Source: Bacteroidales bacterium (GTDB lineage Bacteria; Bacteroidota; Bacteroidia; Bacteroidales; UBA10428). Taken from it: DNA of 6,221 bases. Made by a program: the position numbers and the translations under genes. The notes below the pieces were generated by a model that had not been told where the DNA came from, ran no database searches, and worked only from the letters and a program-made list of their open reading frames with translations. Each line of letters starts with the position of its first letter. Positions within the stretch are counted from its first letter, which is position 1. The stretch covers positions 1 to 6,221 of the forward strand of contig JAFGVG010000169.1 in assembly GCA_016938095.1 (NCBI GenBank). The letters are read 5' to 3'. This document shows positions 1 through 5,663 of the stretch, piece by piece.

Positions 1-252
1 ATGACCATCATATCATCCGATCTCCGAAAGATTGCAAAAGCCATCAGGTTATCAAAACTTTCCGTGCGAACCATTAAGCAAAACCTTTTCTGGGCCTTCA
101 TTTATAATATAATAGGTATTCCGGTTGCTGCCGGATTATTATTCCCCATTTGGGGCTTTATGCTGAATCCGATGATCGCCGCCGCTGCCATGGCCATGAG
201 CTCCGTGTCGGTTGTGAGTAACAGCCTGCGGCTGAGAGGCGCGCGGTTGTGA
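1..252 (+). CDS. Copper-type P1B ATPase, C-terminal fragment (5' end outside window)
   Basis: This is the C-terminal 83 residues of a heavy-metal transporting P1B-type ATPase, most likely a CopA-like Cu(I) exporter of the inner membrane. Seen directly: a cytoplasmic stretch with the family-typical DLRKIAKAIRLSKLSVRTIK linker after the ATP-binding domain, then two hydrophobic helices (about residues 29-49 and 54-76) ending at a short basic tail. The first helix carries the Tyr-Asn pair (Y35-N36) and the last carries M64 and S68 in an MxxSS context. In Cu(I) ATPases these positions contribute to the transmembrane metal site, which favours copper over zinc or cobalt. The catalytic DKTG, CPC and N-terminal metal-binding domains must lie to the left. 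The ATG at position 1 is an internal methionine, not a start. The stop at 250-252 is followed by a long non-coding repeat region, so this is probably the last gene of its transcript. The family is confident; the metal is inferred. Confidence 0.9.
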   Translation: MTIISSDLRKIAKAIRLSKLSVRTIKQNLFWAFIYNIIGIPVAAGLLFPIWGFMLNPMIAAAAMAMSSVSVVSNSLRLRGARL

Positions 253-289
253 GTTCGGGTAAAAGTATTTCTCACTGAATTGATTTCTC

Positions 290-336
290 GCAGATGTTTC
301 TCGCAGATCAACGCAGATGAAGCAGATTTCGCAGAT
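290..336. repeat. Cluster of five GCAGAT hexamers
   Basis: The hexamer GCAGAT occurs at 290, 303, 313, 322 and 331, giving start-to-start steps of 13, 10, 9 and 9 bases; four of the copies are preceded by C or TC (CGCAGAT). The spacer bases are mostly T/A with TTTCTC or CAAC. From general knowledge, CGCAGAT-type low-complexity strings occur between genes in many bacterial genomes, including Bacteroidota, and their role is not established. The near-10 bp phasing would place copies on one face of the helix, but this may only reflect how such repeats expand. Confidence 0.75.
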
Positions 337-345
337 CTTCTTGCC

Positions 346-385
346 AGTTCACAGCCGTTTTCAGACTTAATAAACCAGAAGACCA
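346..385 (+). repeat. Degenerate ~40 bp intergenic repeat, copy 1
   Basis: The unit reads as a TCACAGC block, a C/T-rich spacer, an AGACTTA block, and the 12-mer ACCAGAAGACCA at 374-385. The same block order occurs at 1975-2014, where the 12-mer is identical (2003-2014). This is the most diverged copy in the middle (TTAATAA in place of TTAGCAG). No coding potential is apparent and it has no clear inverted symmetry. Confidence 0.6.
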
Positions 386-422
386 TCATATCAGAAGACA
401 AATAAAAGTAGCAGTTGCAGTC

Positions 423-459
423 AACTCACAGCTCACAGCTGCTCCCAGACTTAGAAGAC
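423..459 (+). repeat. Degenerate ~40 bp intergenic repeat, copy 2
   Basis: This copy begins with the 11-mer AACTCACAGCT (423-433), shared exactly with 1975-1985. It contains a small internal duplication (CTCACAGCT twice) and ends with GACTTAGAAGAC (448-459), which differs by one base from GACTTAGCAGAC at 1993-2004. The final ACCAGAAGACCA block is not preserved. It has the same orientation as copies 1 and 3. Confidence 0.6.
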
Positions 460-653
460 AATAACACCGAACACCAGATTTCTCAAGTGCCATTATTCAT
501 AACTTAGAAATATAAATGCTTTTAAAAAGCAATTTATTCCATTACAAAATATTCCCATAAGTCCTATTAATTGCAAGCCCTTCCATAAATCTTGTTTATG
601 TATTACTTAAATTGTTTAAATTCAACTTTCACGAATAACAAATCAACAAAGAA

Positions 654-1886
654 ATGAAATACACTGTATCCATTTTTATATTACTCATATTCAAATCCTG
701 CGGTCTGGAATCTGGGTATAATCATTTGCCCAAAATTGATCTCGATGAAAATATTCAGAACATATCCACTCTAAATCTGTCTTCAATTGCTAAGAAGATT
801 GAATATATACCAATTGAAACGCAAAGTCCACTGGGGGAAATCCGCGGCATAATGAAATATCAGAATATAATCTTTGTGTATGGTATAGATTTCTGTAAAA
901 CTTATGATACAAACGGTGTTTTTATTCATGATATAGGAAATAAGGGCAATGGACCTGGTGAATATGCAAATATTGGAAAGGTATCCGTAAATATTACCGA
1001 TCAATTAGTATATATTTCATCCAATAATAAAATACATGTATATTCTTTTGATGGGGCCTATCTAAACACAATTGATACACCCACAAACATTTGCTTTACC
1101 GGGCAATATATAGGAAAAAATAAATTTGTCTCTATACTCCCTATCTTTAAAGGAAATGAAAAAAACAGATTATACTTCTTTGATTCTAATGGGCTGATTC
1201 TTGATAGTTCCAGTAATAGGATATCCTACATTAAAAAAGAACCTTTTTTTTCACAGGCGGAAATGGGACAGATCATATATGGATTTGATAGAATTCATTT
1301 TAAGGATGGGATAAATGATACCTTGTACTATATCGATGAAAATTTGAAAATCGTACCGGAATATTTACTGAAGTTTGGTAAATTCAAAATACCGCCAGAA
1401 GTTTTTAATAATTCACTGATTGATTACTCCCAAAAGGCATCTGAGTATATTTCTATAACCGACATCACCGATAGTGAAAATTTTTTATTCATCACATTTG
1501 ATTTCCATAATCATTACCCGTTTGAAAATATAACAAAAGAAAACATATACGTCTTTGGTCGAAGTTTACCAATAAATGAAACCAGGGTTGCTGTTGTGTT
1601 CAATAAAAAAACATTATCACTTACACTGCTAAAAGGTAATAGTTGGTTGGGGTTTAATAATGACATTGACGGAGGCTTACCGTTTTGGCCGAGCTTTATA
1701 GATCATAAAAAAAATGAAATGTATTCATGGTTTAATGCATTCGAAATCATCAATTTTTTCAATGAAGAACACACGCATAAAGGCCCATATACTGATTCTG
1801 TAGCTCATCAGCGGTTAATCAAACTGGTTAAAGACCTCAAAACAACTGACAATCCTGTAATTGTTAAGGTCACTGGGTTAATTTAA
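654..1886 (+). CDS. 6-bladed beta-propeller lipoprotein (putative)
   Basis: The 410-residue product resembles the 6-bladed beta-propeller proteins abundant in Bacteroidota. Residues 1-15 form a short hydrophobic signal ending at Cys16, a probable lipidation site, although the lipobox (IFKSC) is non-canonical with Phe at -3 and Lys at -2. Two family hallmarks are visible near the N-terminus: YIPIET at 51-56 (usually YIPLET) and IGNKGNGPGEY at 94-104, the Gly-rich GxGPGEY turn of the first blade. Later blades show repeated hydrophobic-aromatic strands such as YIDENLKI and LYFFDSNG. The substrate or ligand is unknown; such proteins are usually annotated only as surface-anchored or periplasmic. 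The ATG at 654 is preceded by an A-rich tract (AACAAAGAA) instead of a Shine-Dalgarno sequence. The gene is roughly one-third GC with many ATA codons, clearly poorer in GC than its neighbours, and related repeats lie on both sides, suggesting acquisition or relaxed composition. It stands alone as a transcription unit. Confidence 0.8.
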   Translation: MKYTVSIFILLIFKSCGLESGYNHLPKIDLDENIQNISTLNLSSIAKKIEYIPIETQSPLGEIRGIMKYQNIIFVYGIDFCKTYDTNGVFIHDIGNKGNGPGEYANIGKVSVNITDQLVYISSNNKIHVYSFDGAYLNTIDTPTNICFTGQYIGKNKFVSILPIFKGNEKNRLYFFDSNGLILDSSSNRISYIKKEPFFSQAEMGQIIYGFDRIHFKDGINDTLYYIDENLKIVPEYLLKFGKFKIPPEVFNNSLIDYSQKASEYISITDITDSENFLFITFDFHNHYPFENITKENIYVFGRSLPINETRVAVVFNKKTLSLTLLKGNSWLGFNNDIDGGLPFWPSFIDHKKNEMYSWFNAFEIINFFNEEHTHKGPYTDSVAHQRLIKLVKDLKTTDNPVIVKVTGLI

Positions 1887-1974
1887 CCATACAACTATTA
1901 AGGATACGAATGACAACCAGAAAATGAATCGTTAGTTTGATGTCTATGGGCTGCCCCCACTAATCGTAGCTCGC

Positions 1975-2029
1975 AACTCACAGCTTTCCCCGGACTTAGC
2001 AGACCAGAAGACCAGCAGACTTAGCAGAC
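1975..2029 (+). repeat. Degenerate ~40 bp intergenic repeat, copy 3 with extension
   Basis: This is the fullest copy: AACTCACAGCT (1975-1985), a C-rich spacer, GACTTAGCAGAC (1993-2004) overlapping ACCAGAAGACCA (2003-2014), then a second GACTTAGCAGAC (2018-2029). The orientation matches the copies at 346 and 423, more than 1.5 kb away on the other side of the lipoprotein gene. It lies between the convergent ends of the lipoprotein gene and the minus-strand operon, where a terminator would be expected. However, no stem followed by a T-run is evident; there is only a 4 bp stem (GACT/AGTC) at 2027-2037. Confidence 0.65.
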
Positions 2030-2041
2030 TAACAGTCCCCC

Positions 2042-2467
2042 CTAAAACCGTATCATTTCCTTCGGCTTCAGATTGTTCTCCATGGTCCAGAAATGTGCCT
2101 CACCATGGGCAATTCTGAAGATGATCAGGCCGGGACTTTCGATGGTGAGTCCGAATTCCTTCAGGAATGGCCGTTCAATCAGTACTTTTTCCTTGAGTCT
2201 GAGATCATCAATAAACTCAACTGCACCGTTAACCCGGAGCATGGTGCTGATCATTCCATTATGATGGTAAAAGCAGGCCTCGGTTTTCGGGTTTTTCAAT
2301 AATTGTCTGTACAGGGTTTTGATGCTTCCGGTTTGAAAATAAAAGCCGGTTTCATCGGCAAACCAAAAACCCAGTGCTCTTACACGGGGCTGGTCGCCGT
2401 CTGCGGTGGCCAGAAAGCTTACTTTATTTTCATTGGCAAAATCAATACAATCTTTTAAGGTTTTCAT
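2042..2467 (-). CDS. Pyridoxamine 5'-phosphate oxidase-like flavoprotein
   Basis: The 141-residue protein has the size and fold signature of the small split-barrel PNPOx-like FMN-binding family. Seen directly: an N-terminal helix, then strand VSFLATADGDQPRVRAL (16-32), the typical 'ATxDGxxPxVR' entry to the FMN site. The second strand GFYFQTG (41-47) is followed by the basic helix KTLYRQLLKNP (50-60), matching the family's 'T...K..qL..NP' pattern, and the third strand is TEACFY (62-67). The C-terminal part (FRIAHGEAHFW) completes the barrel. Members bind FMN or related flavins and are assigned to many reductase or oxidase roles; true vitamin B6 synthesis is not implied because the protein is much shorter than PdxH. 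It is the last gene of a three-gene minus-strand operon, starting 18 bp after the stop of the YdeI-family gene. No clear Shine-Dalgarno sequence precedes the ATG. The substrate is unknown. Confidence 0.85.
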   Translation of the reverse strand: MKTLKDCIDFANENKVSFLATADGDQPRVRALGFWFADETGFYFQTGSIKTLYRQLLKNPKTEACFYHHNGMISTMLRVNGAVEFIDDLRLKEKVLIERPFLKEFGLTIESPGLIIFRIAHGEAHFWTMENNLKPKEMIRF

Positions 2468-2485
2468 GGTTTACCATTTGAATGT

Positions 2486-3061
2486 TTACACCTTCGACCC
2501 AAACATCTTGTTCTGCCGGGTCATTTTTATAAAATAATTCAGTCGCTTTTCGAATTCTTCGCCGCGTTCGCGTGCATGATCGATATAGGCAATCCTTACC
2601 TGCCGGTAATCCTCCGGGAAAGCATTGAAATTCTTCCAGACTTCTATATCCTTTTTAAGAACAGCCATAATATCCTTTGGCATTTTAAAAGGCTTGTGCT
2701 CCCGGACAGTTCCATTATCGACCATCAGGTGGTGGTTGAGGCTTTTTAACCCGGCTTCTGTCATTTTTCCAAGTTCTATCATCTTTCTCACGCGAACCCG
2801 GTTTAGTTCAGAAAACTGACTTTTGGCCCTGCGGGGACTGAAGCGCTGGGCAGCATAATGGTCGTCCATCCTTTTTACAATACTGTCGATCCAGCCAAAA
2901 CAAAGTGCCTCCTCCACTGCTTCGTCATAGGGGATACGGGGTTTACCCGACTTTTTATTGGCATATACCAGCCAGATGTCCTTGGCTTTATCGTAGTTCT
3001 TTTCCAGCCAGGAGCGCCATTCCTCCCGGGTCAATACATGCAGCGTTTCACCTATTTCCAT
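2486..3061 (-). CDS. YdeI/OmpD-associated (OmdA) family protein
   Basis: The 191-residue product matches the YdeI/OmdA family, annotated in enterobacteria as OmpD-associated and elsewhere as bacteriocin-protection-like; its biochemical activity is not established. Landmarks seen: EEWRSWLEKN (13-22), IWLVYANKKSGKPRIPYDEAV (29-49), the very conserved EALCFGWIDS (51-60), then R73-F-S-P-R-R and SQFSELNRVRV (81-91), followed by the 'MIELGKMTEAGL' helix. The C-terminal region (about 120-191) holds the helical segment with 'MPKDIMAVLKKD' and 'YRQVRIAYIDHARERGEEFEKR', matching the C-terminal OmdA part. The length is normal for the family. The ATG at 3061 is preceded by AAGG about 7 bases upstream on the minus strand, a usable Shine-Dalgarno sequence, only 12 bp after the aldo/keto reductase stop. 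It is the middle gene of the operon and co-expression with both neighbours is likely. It is cytosolic, with no signal peptide. Confidence 0.88.
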   Translation of the reverse strand: MEIGETLHVLTREEWRSWLEKNYDKAKDIWLVYANKKSGKPRIPYDEAVEEALCFGWIDSIVKRMDDHYAAQRFSPRRAKSQFSELNRVRVRKMIELGKMTEAGLKSLNHHLMVDNGTVREHKPFKMPKDIMAVLKKDIEVWKNFNAFPEDYRQVRIAYIDHARERGEEFEKRLNYFIKMTRQNKMFGSKV

Positions 3062-3073
3062 ATTCTGACCTTA

Positions 3074-4063
3074 TTACCATTTTTCTTTGGCCAGATCGGG
3101 CCAAAGAAGTTGCAAATAAACCCTTTTCACAGCCTCCAGCTGACCGGCAGTCAGGTCAGGAACGCCTGCAGCCTCCAAATTGGATATAACCTGATCCGGT
3201 CGTGAAGCCCCCGGAATCACACAACTCACCTGGGGATGCATCAAAATCCATTTCAATGCAACAGAAGTTAAGTCAGTGCCTTGCGGAAAAGCCTTTTTCA
3301 AGTCCTCCACCGCTTGCAATCCCTTCCGGTAATCTATGCCTGAAAAAGTCTCGCCTTTATCGAATGCCTCACCGTTGCGGTTAAAAGTGCGATGATCGTC
3401 TTTTCCAAAAGAGGTGGATGCGGTGAATTTGCCCGTAAGCAATCCGCTGGCCAATGGCACCCTGGCAATAATACCAACCTGCTTTTCAGCAGCAGCGGCA
3501 AAGAACTTTTCGGCTGGCCGTTGCCTGAACATGTTGAAAATGATCTGCACGGTGGTCACATTGTCATATTCAATGGCTTTCATGGCTTCCTCAACCCGCT
3601 CGACACTCACCCCCATATTCCCGATTTTGCCTTCACGTTTCAGTTCATCAAACAACCCGAAAATTTCGGGACGATAATAGGTTTCGGTGGGAGGACAATG
3701 CAACTGTATCAAATCTATGGTTTCGAGCTTCATGTTACGGAGGCTGTCCTCGACAAATTTTCGGAGTGCTGCCGGCTGGTAGGAACTGTCGGTATGCGGA
3801 TTAAGCCTGCGTCCGCATTTGGTAGCCACAAAAATCCTTTCGCTCCTTGAACGAACGAATTCACCTACTGCCTTCTCACTTTCACCGTCGCCGTATACAT
3901 CGGCCGTGTCGATGAAATTAACACCACGATCTACAGCAGTTGCCAATATTTCAGCGGCATTCCGGTGACTGAAGGGATCACCCCAACGGCCACCCACCTG
4001 CCAGGTTCCCAGGCTGATTTCGGATATTTCAAATCCGGTTTTCCCAAGTAAGCGCTTTTTCAT
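3074..4063 (-). CDS. Aldo/keto reductase
   Basis: This NAD(P)H-dependent aldo/keto reductase has 329 residues from the chosen start and an (alpha/beta)8 barrel fold. Catalytic tetrad residues are all visible: Asp52 and Tyr57 in FIDTADVYG, Lys82 in VATKCG, and His122 in IQLHCPP. The N-terminus (RLLGKTGFEISEISLGTWQ) is the typical 'LG.tGl.vs.iglGtw' opening, and near the C-terminus VIPGASRPDQVISNLEA is the cofactor-phosphate binding segment. The family reduces aldehydes or ketones; the substrate here cannot be predicted. I chose the ATG at 4063. A longer frame begins at a TTG at 4087, but the added residues (LLTNKYY) precede the conserved start and the TTG lies inside a candidate -7 promoter element. 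It is the first gene of a minus-strand operon with the YdeI-family and PNPOx-like genes, and is divergent from the LRR gene. No truncation or missing residue was seen. Confidence 0.93.
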   Translation of the reverse strand: MKKRLLGKTGFEISEISLGTWQVGGRWGDPFSHRNAAEILATAVDRGVNFIDTADVYGDGESEKAVGEFVRSRSERIFVATKCGRRLNPHTDSSYQPAALRKFVEDSLRNMKLETIDLIQLHCPPTETYYRPEIFGLFDELKREGKIGNMGVSVERVEEAMKAIEYDNVTTVQIIFNMFRQRPAEKFFAAAAEKQVGIIARVPLASGLLTGKFTASTSFGKDDHRTFNRNGEAFDKGETFSGIDYRKGLQAVEDLKKAFPQGTDLTSVALKWILMHPQVSCVIPGASRPDQVISNLEAAGVPDLTAGQLEAVKRVYLQLLWPDLAKEKW

Positions 4064-4084
4064 GTAATATTTATTTGTTAAAAG

Positions 4085-4092
4085 CAAAAATA
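4085..4092 (-). promoter_or_regulatory. Candidate -7 element for the aldo/keto reductase operon
   Basis: On the minus strand this reads TATTTTTG, matching the Bacteroidetes -7 consensus TAnnTTTG. It lies 21 bases upstream of the ATG at 4063, which would give a short leader of about 15 bases. No TTG/TTTG -33 box is seen at a spacing of 19-21, so the call rests on the -7 match and the position alone. Confidence 0.35.
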
Positions 4093-4096
4093 AGCA

Positions 4097-4127
4097 TTTA
4101 TAAGCTGTCTGTATTGTAGTAATTTTG
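4097..4127 (+). promoter_or_regulatory. Candidate Bacteroidetes-type promoter for the LRR gene
   Basis: TAATTTTG at 4120-4127 fits the -7 consensus TAnnTTTG. TTTA at 4097-4100 is a three-of-four match to the -33 TTTG box with a 19 bp spacer, the expected distance. Transcription would begin near 4134, leaving a leader of roughly 57 bases before the ATG at 4191. The minus-strand -7 candidate lies 5 bases to its left, so the two transcription units may share a divergent promoter. Confidence 0.5.
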
Positions 4128-4190
4128 CCTTTCGATAAAATCGATAATCAGACCTACCTTAGAGCAGGTATTCAAATTTTCAAATTATCT

Positions 4191-5081
4191 ATGACCACCA
4201 ACGACCTCCACCAAAAAATCAAAGAAGCTTACGCCACCCCTAACCTGAACCGGATAACGGTTACCCTGATTGGTTTGTATAAGGATGAGCAATTCGGAAC
4301 ACTGAAACAAATAGCCGAAATGATCAGTGAATCGGTTGATATAGTAATTGATGATGAAGGCAGGTTTTTCTCAAAGCTTATGATGCTGTACCACCCCGAC
4401 CGGGGAGATTTTCACCGCAATGAAATAGACCGGCTTGCCGCGAATGATGATCACGATTCGTTACTGGGGTACGCACATATTCTTATGCTTGGAAGAATTG
4501 AAGAAATTGCAATTACCCTCAGTAGCTACGAAGACATTGACTACTCACCGGTGTATGAATGGGATGTGAACCTTGAAGGATTTACAGTGGTCAACAGCAG
4601 GGAAACAGAACCGGCTGAGCATCAGCGCGAAAAAACCAACCATAAAAAGAGATATTCTTTTTACGACGCCGTTAAAATAAGGATGTACGGAAATACCGCT
4701 GTGGAATTTCCACCCCATTACCTCGAAGACACAGATGAGTTTGAGCTTTCGCAATCGGGCATCAACGATCTGGATGGGGTTCAGTATTGCATTCATGCCC
4801 TGGTGATGGATCTGTCGGGTAATGCCATCAGTGATATTTCGTTGTTATGGGGACTGAAGCACCTTGAGGAACTGGATTTGTCGGATAACCGTATCGAGGA
4901 ACTGGAAACCCTGATTAACCTGCATCATTTAAAAAACCTGAATCTCTCCAACAACCCGGTGAAGGACATCTCTTCCCTGTTTGGGATGAGCAAACTGGAA
5001 TATGTAGATCTCACCAACACTAAAGTACCAGGGTCGCAGCTACAGGAACTGGAGGAAGCGGGGGTGGTTGTAGTGAAATAA
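4191..5081 (+). CDS. Leucine-rich repeat protein with an N-terminal HPD (J-domain-like) motif
   Basis: The product is a 296-residue soluble protein without a signal peptide. The C-terminal half holds five leucine-rich repeats with an exact 22-residue period (starting at about 181, 203, 225, 247 and 269), of the SDS22-like LxxLxLxxNxIxDIxxL type. The best copies are LEELDLSDNRIEEL and LKNLNLSNNPVKDI; the first copy has Ser in place of the Asn and the last is a degenerate cap. Such arrays bind protein partners. The N-terminal half contains FFSKLMMLYHPDRGDFHRNEI (59-79), with His68-Pro69-Asp70 after an amphipathic helix, as in the J-domain of DnaJ co-chaperones, followed by a helix LLGYAHILML. 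The classical J-domain helix I is not obvious, so full J function is inferred only. I chose the ATG at 4191; the longer frame from a TTG at 4125 begins inside the predicted promoter. The leader just before the ATG has a tandem TTCAAATT (4171-4186) and no Shine-Dalgarno sequence. Confidence 0.8.
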   Translation: MTTNDLHQKIKEAYATPNLNRITVTLIGLYKDEQFGTLKQIAEMISESVDIVIDDEGRFFSKLMMLYHPDRGDFHRNEIDRLAANDDHDSLLGYAHILMLGRIEEIAITLSSYEDIDYSPVYEWDVNLEGFTVVNSRETEPAEHQREKTNHKKRYSFYDAVKIRMYGNTAVEFPPHYLEDTDEFELSQSGINDLDGVQYCIHALVMDLSGNAISDISLLWGLKHLEELDLSDNRIEELETLINLHHLKNLNLSNNPVKDISSLFGMSKLEYVDLTNTKVPGSQLQELEEAGVVVVK

Positions 5082-5087
5082 CCGGTG

Positions 5088-5119
5088 TTGCATGATATAG
5101 GTATTTTGCTTTATATTTG
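5088..5119 (+). promoter_or_regulatory. Candidate Bacteroidetes-type promoter for cheD
   Basis: TATATTTG at 5112-5119 matches the -7 consensus TAnnTTTG exactly. GTTG, with TTG at 5088-5090, serves as the -33 box with a 21 bp spacer. It begins just after the LRR stop codon, indicating that cheD is transcribed independently of the LRR gene. Transcription would start near 5126, about 57 bases before the GTG start. Confidence 0.55.
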
Positions 5120-5133
5120 CTTCTATTCCCAAG

Positions 5134-5172
5134 ATGACAACCCTGCCTTGTGGTGTTTTAATTCGTACCTAA
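5134..5172 (+). CDS. Possible 12-codon leader ORF upstream of cheD
   Basis: An ATG at 5134 opens a 12-residue frame (MTTLPCGVLIRT) ending with TAA at 5170-5172, 10 bases before the GTG start of cheD. It begins only a few bases after the predicted transcription start. Because cheD starts with GTG and has no Shine-Dalgarno sequence, reinitiation after this frame is conceivable. There is no run of a regulatory amino acid and no attenuator-like hairpin, and a frame this short arises easily by chance. Confidence 0.15.
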   Translation: MTTLPCGVLIRT

Positions 5173-5182
5173 ATCTGATTGT

Positions 5183-5662
5183 GTGCCGGAATACATTGGT
5201 AATGAAATTACTTACCTGTTGCCAGGAGAATTGATTGTTACAGCTGACCCTTTAAAAATCAGCACCATACTGGGCTCCTGCGTGGCGGTTTGCATGTTCG
5301 ATTCCGAGAAAAGAATATCGGGTATGAATCATTACATGCTGCCCCTGAACAAATCGAATGACCCGAATAAGCTCAGGTACGGGGATACTTCCCTTGCCCA
5401 TATGCTGAAAGAAATGATAAAGACCGGCGCCCAAAAAGGTTCAATCAGGGCACGAATTTACGGGGGTAGTTCCATGTTTATGGACACCGGTCCCAGTTTC
5501 AATATCGGAAAACAAAATGTGGATGTAGCCCTTTTCTTTTTGATGGAAAACAATATTCCGGTCAATTCCATTGAAACAGGTGGAAAGGTTGGCCGTAAAG
5601 TTGTTTTTGACACTTCTGCAGGCGTCATCAGCAGCAATCTGCTGAATGAAGCCAGGCGTTAG
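5183..5662 (+). CDS. cheD: Chemoreceptor glutamine deamidase CheD
   Basis: CheD deamidates specific glutamines of methyl-accepting chemotaxis proteins to glutamate and, in well-studied species, also interacts with the CheC phosphatase. The 159-residue product shows the whole family pattern: LLPGELIVT (12-20), the active-site segment STILGSCVAVCMFD with catalytic Cys33, His50 in GMNHYMLP exactly 17 residues later as in Thermotoga CheD, and Ser27/Thr28 at the third catalytic position. Next come RYGDTSL (65-71), IYGGSSMF (92-99), FNIGKQNV (106-113) and ETGGKVGRKVVFD (131-143). It should therefore be active. The start is GTG at 5183: an in-frame TAA at 5159-5161 excludes anything longer, and PGE is at the usual distance. 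It has its own promoter candidate and is followed after 92 bp by a PAS-domain signalling gene. No cheA, cheW, cheB, cheR, cheC or receptor gene is visible in the window, so its partners lie elsewhere or to the right. Confidence 0.95.
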   Translation: MPEYIGNEITYLLPGELIVTADPLKISTILGSCVAVCMFDSEKRISGMNHYMLPLNKSNDPNKLRYGDTSLAHMLKEMIKTGAQKGSIRARIYGGSSMFMDTGPSFNIGKQNVDVALFFLMENNIPVNSIETGGKVGRKVVFDTSAGVISSNLLNEARR

Positions 5663-5663
5663 C

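Larger units (their letters stand above)
253..653. other. 401 bp non-coding region with short repeats
   Basis: No credible gene was found here. The left part (about 285-460) is repetitive: a GCAGAT hexamer cluster followed by two degenerate copies of a ~40 bp unit, annotated separately. The right part (about 470-653) is AT-rich, blends into the composition of the downstream lipoprotein gene and presumably holds its promoter. I could not find a good TAnnTTTG element with a matching -33 box there. A reading frame on the minus strand at 102-401 overlaps the ATPase end and the repeats and resembles no family. Confidence 0.6.

Noticed and set aside
102..401. Minus-strand open frame across the ATPase end and the repeats
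   Set aside because: Half is antisense to the conserved ATPase C-terminus and half is repeat sequence; no family-like motif is present.
290..459. CRISPR-like array
   Set aside because: The repeated elements are too short and irregular, spacers are not of uniform length, and no cas genes are nearby.
1945..2041. Intrinsic terminator between the convergent lipoprotein gene and the minus-strand operon
   Set aside because: Only tiny stems (GGG/CCC near 1950; GACT/AGTC at 2027-2037) without a following T-run on either strand.
2858..3850. Several plus-strand open frames opposite the reductase and YdeI-family genes
   Set aside because: They lie antisense to strongly conserved proteins, overlap each other in different frames and show no domain signature.
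4064..4087. Extended N-terminus of the aldo/keto reductase from a TTG codon at 4087
   Set aside because: The extra residues precede the conserved family start, the codon is TTG while a good ATG follows at 4063, and the TTG overlaps a TAnnTTTG promoter element.
4125..4190. Extended N-terminus of the LRR protein from a TTG codon at 4125
   Set aside because: The TTG forms the end of the predicted -7 box TAATTTTG, so it would not be in the transcript; the ATG at 4191 opens a plausible helix and is preferred.
4545..4796. Minus-strand open frame inside the LRR gene
   Set aside because: It is antisense to the coding sequence, has no recognisable motif, and the plus-strand repeats have clear coding periodicity.
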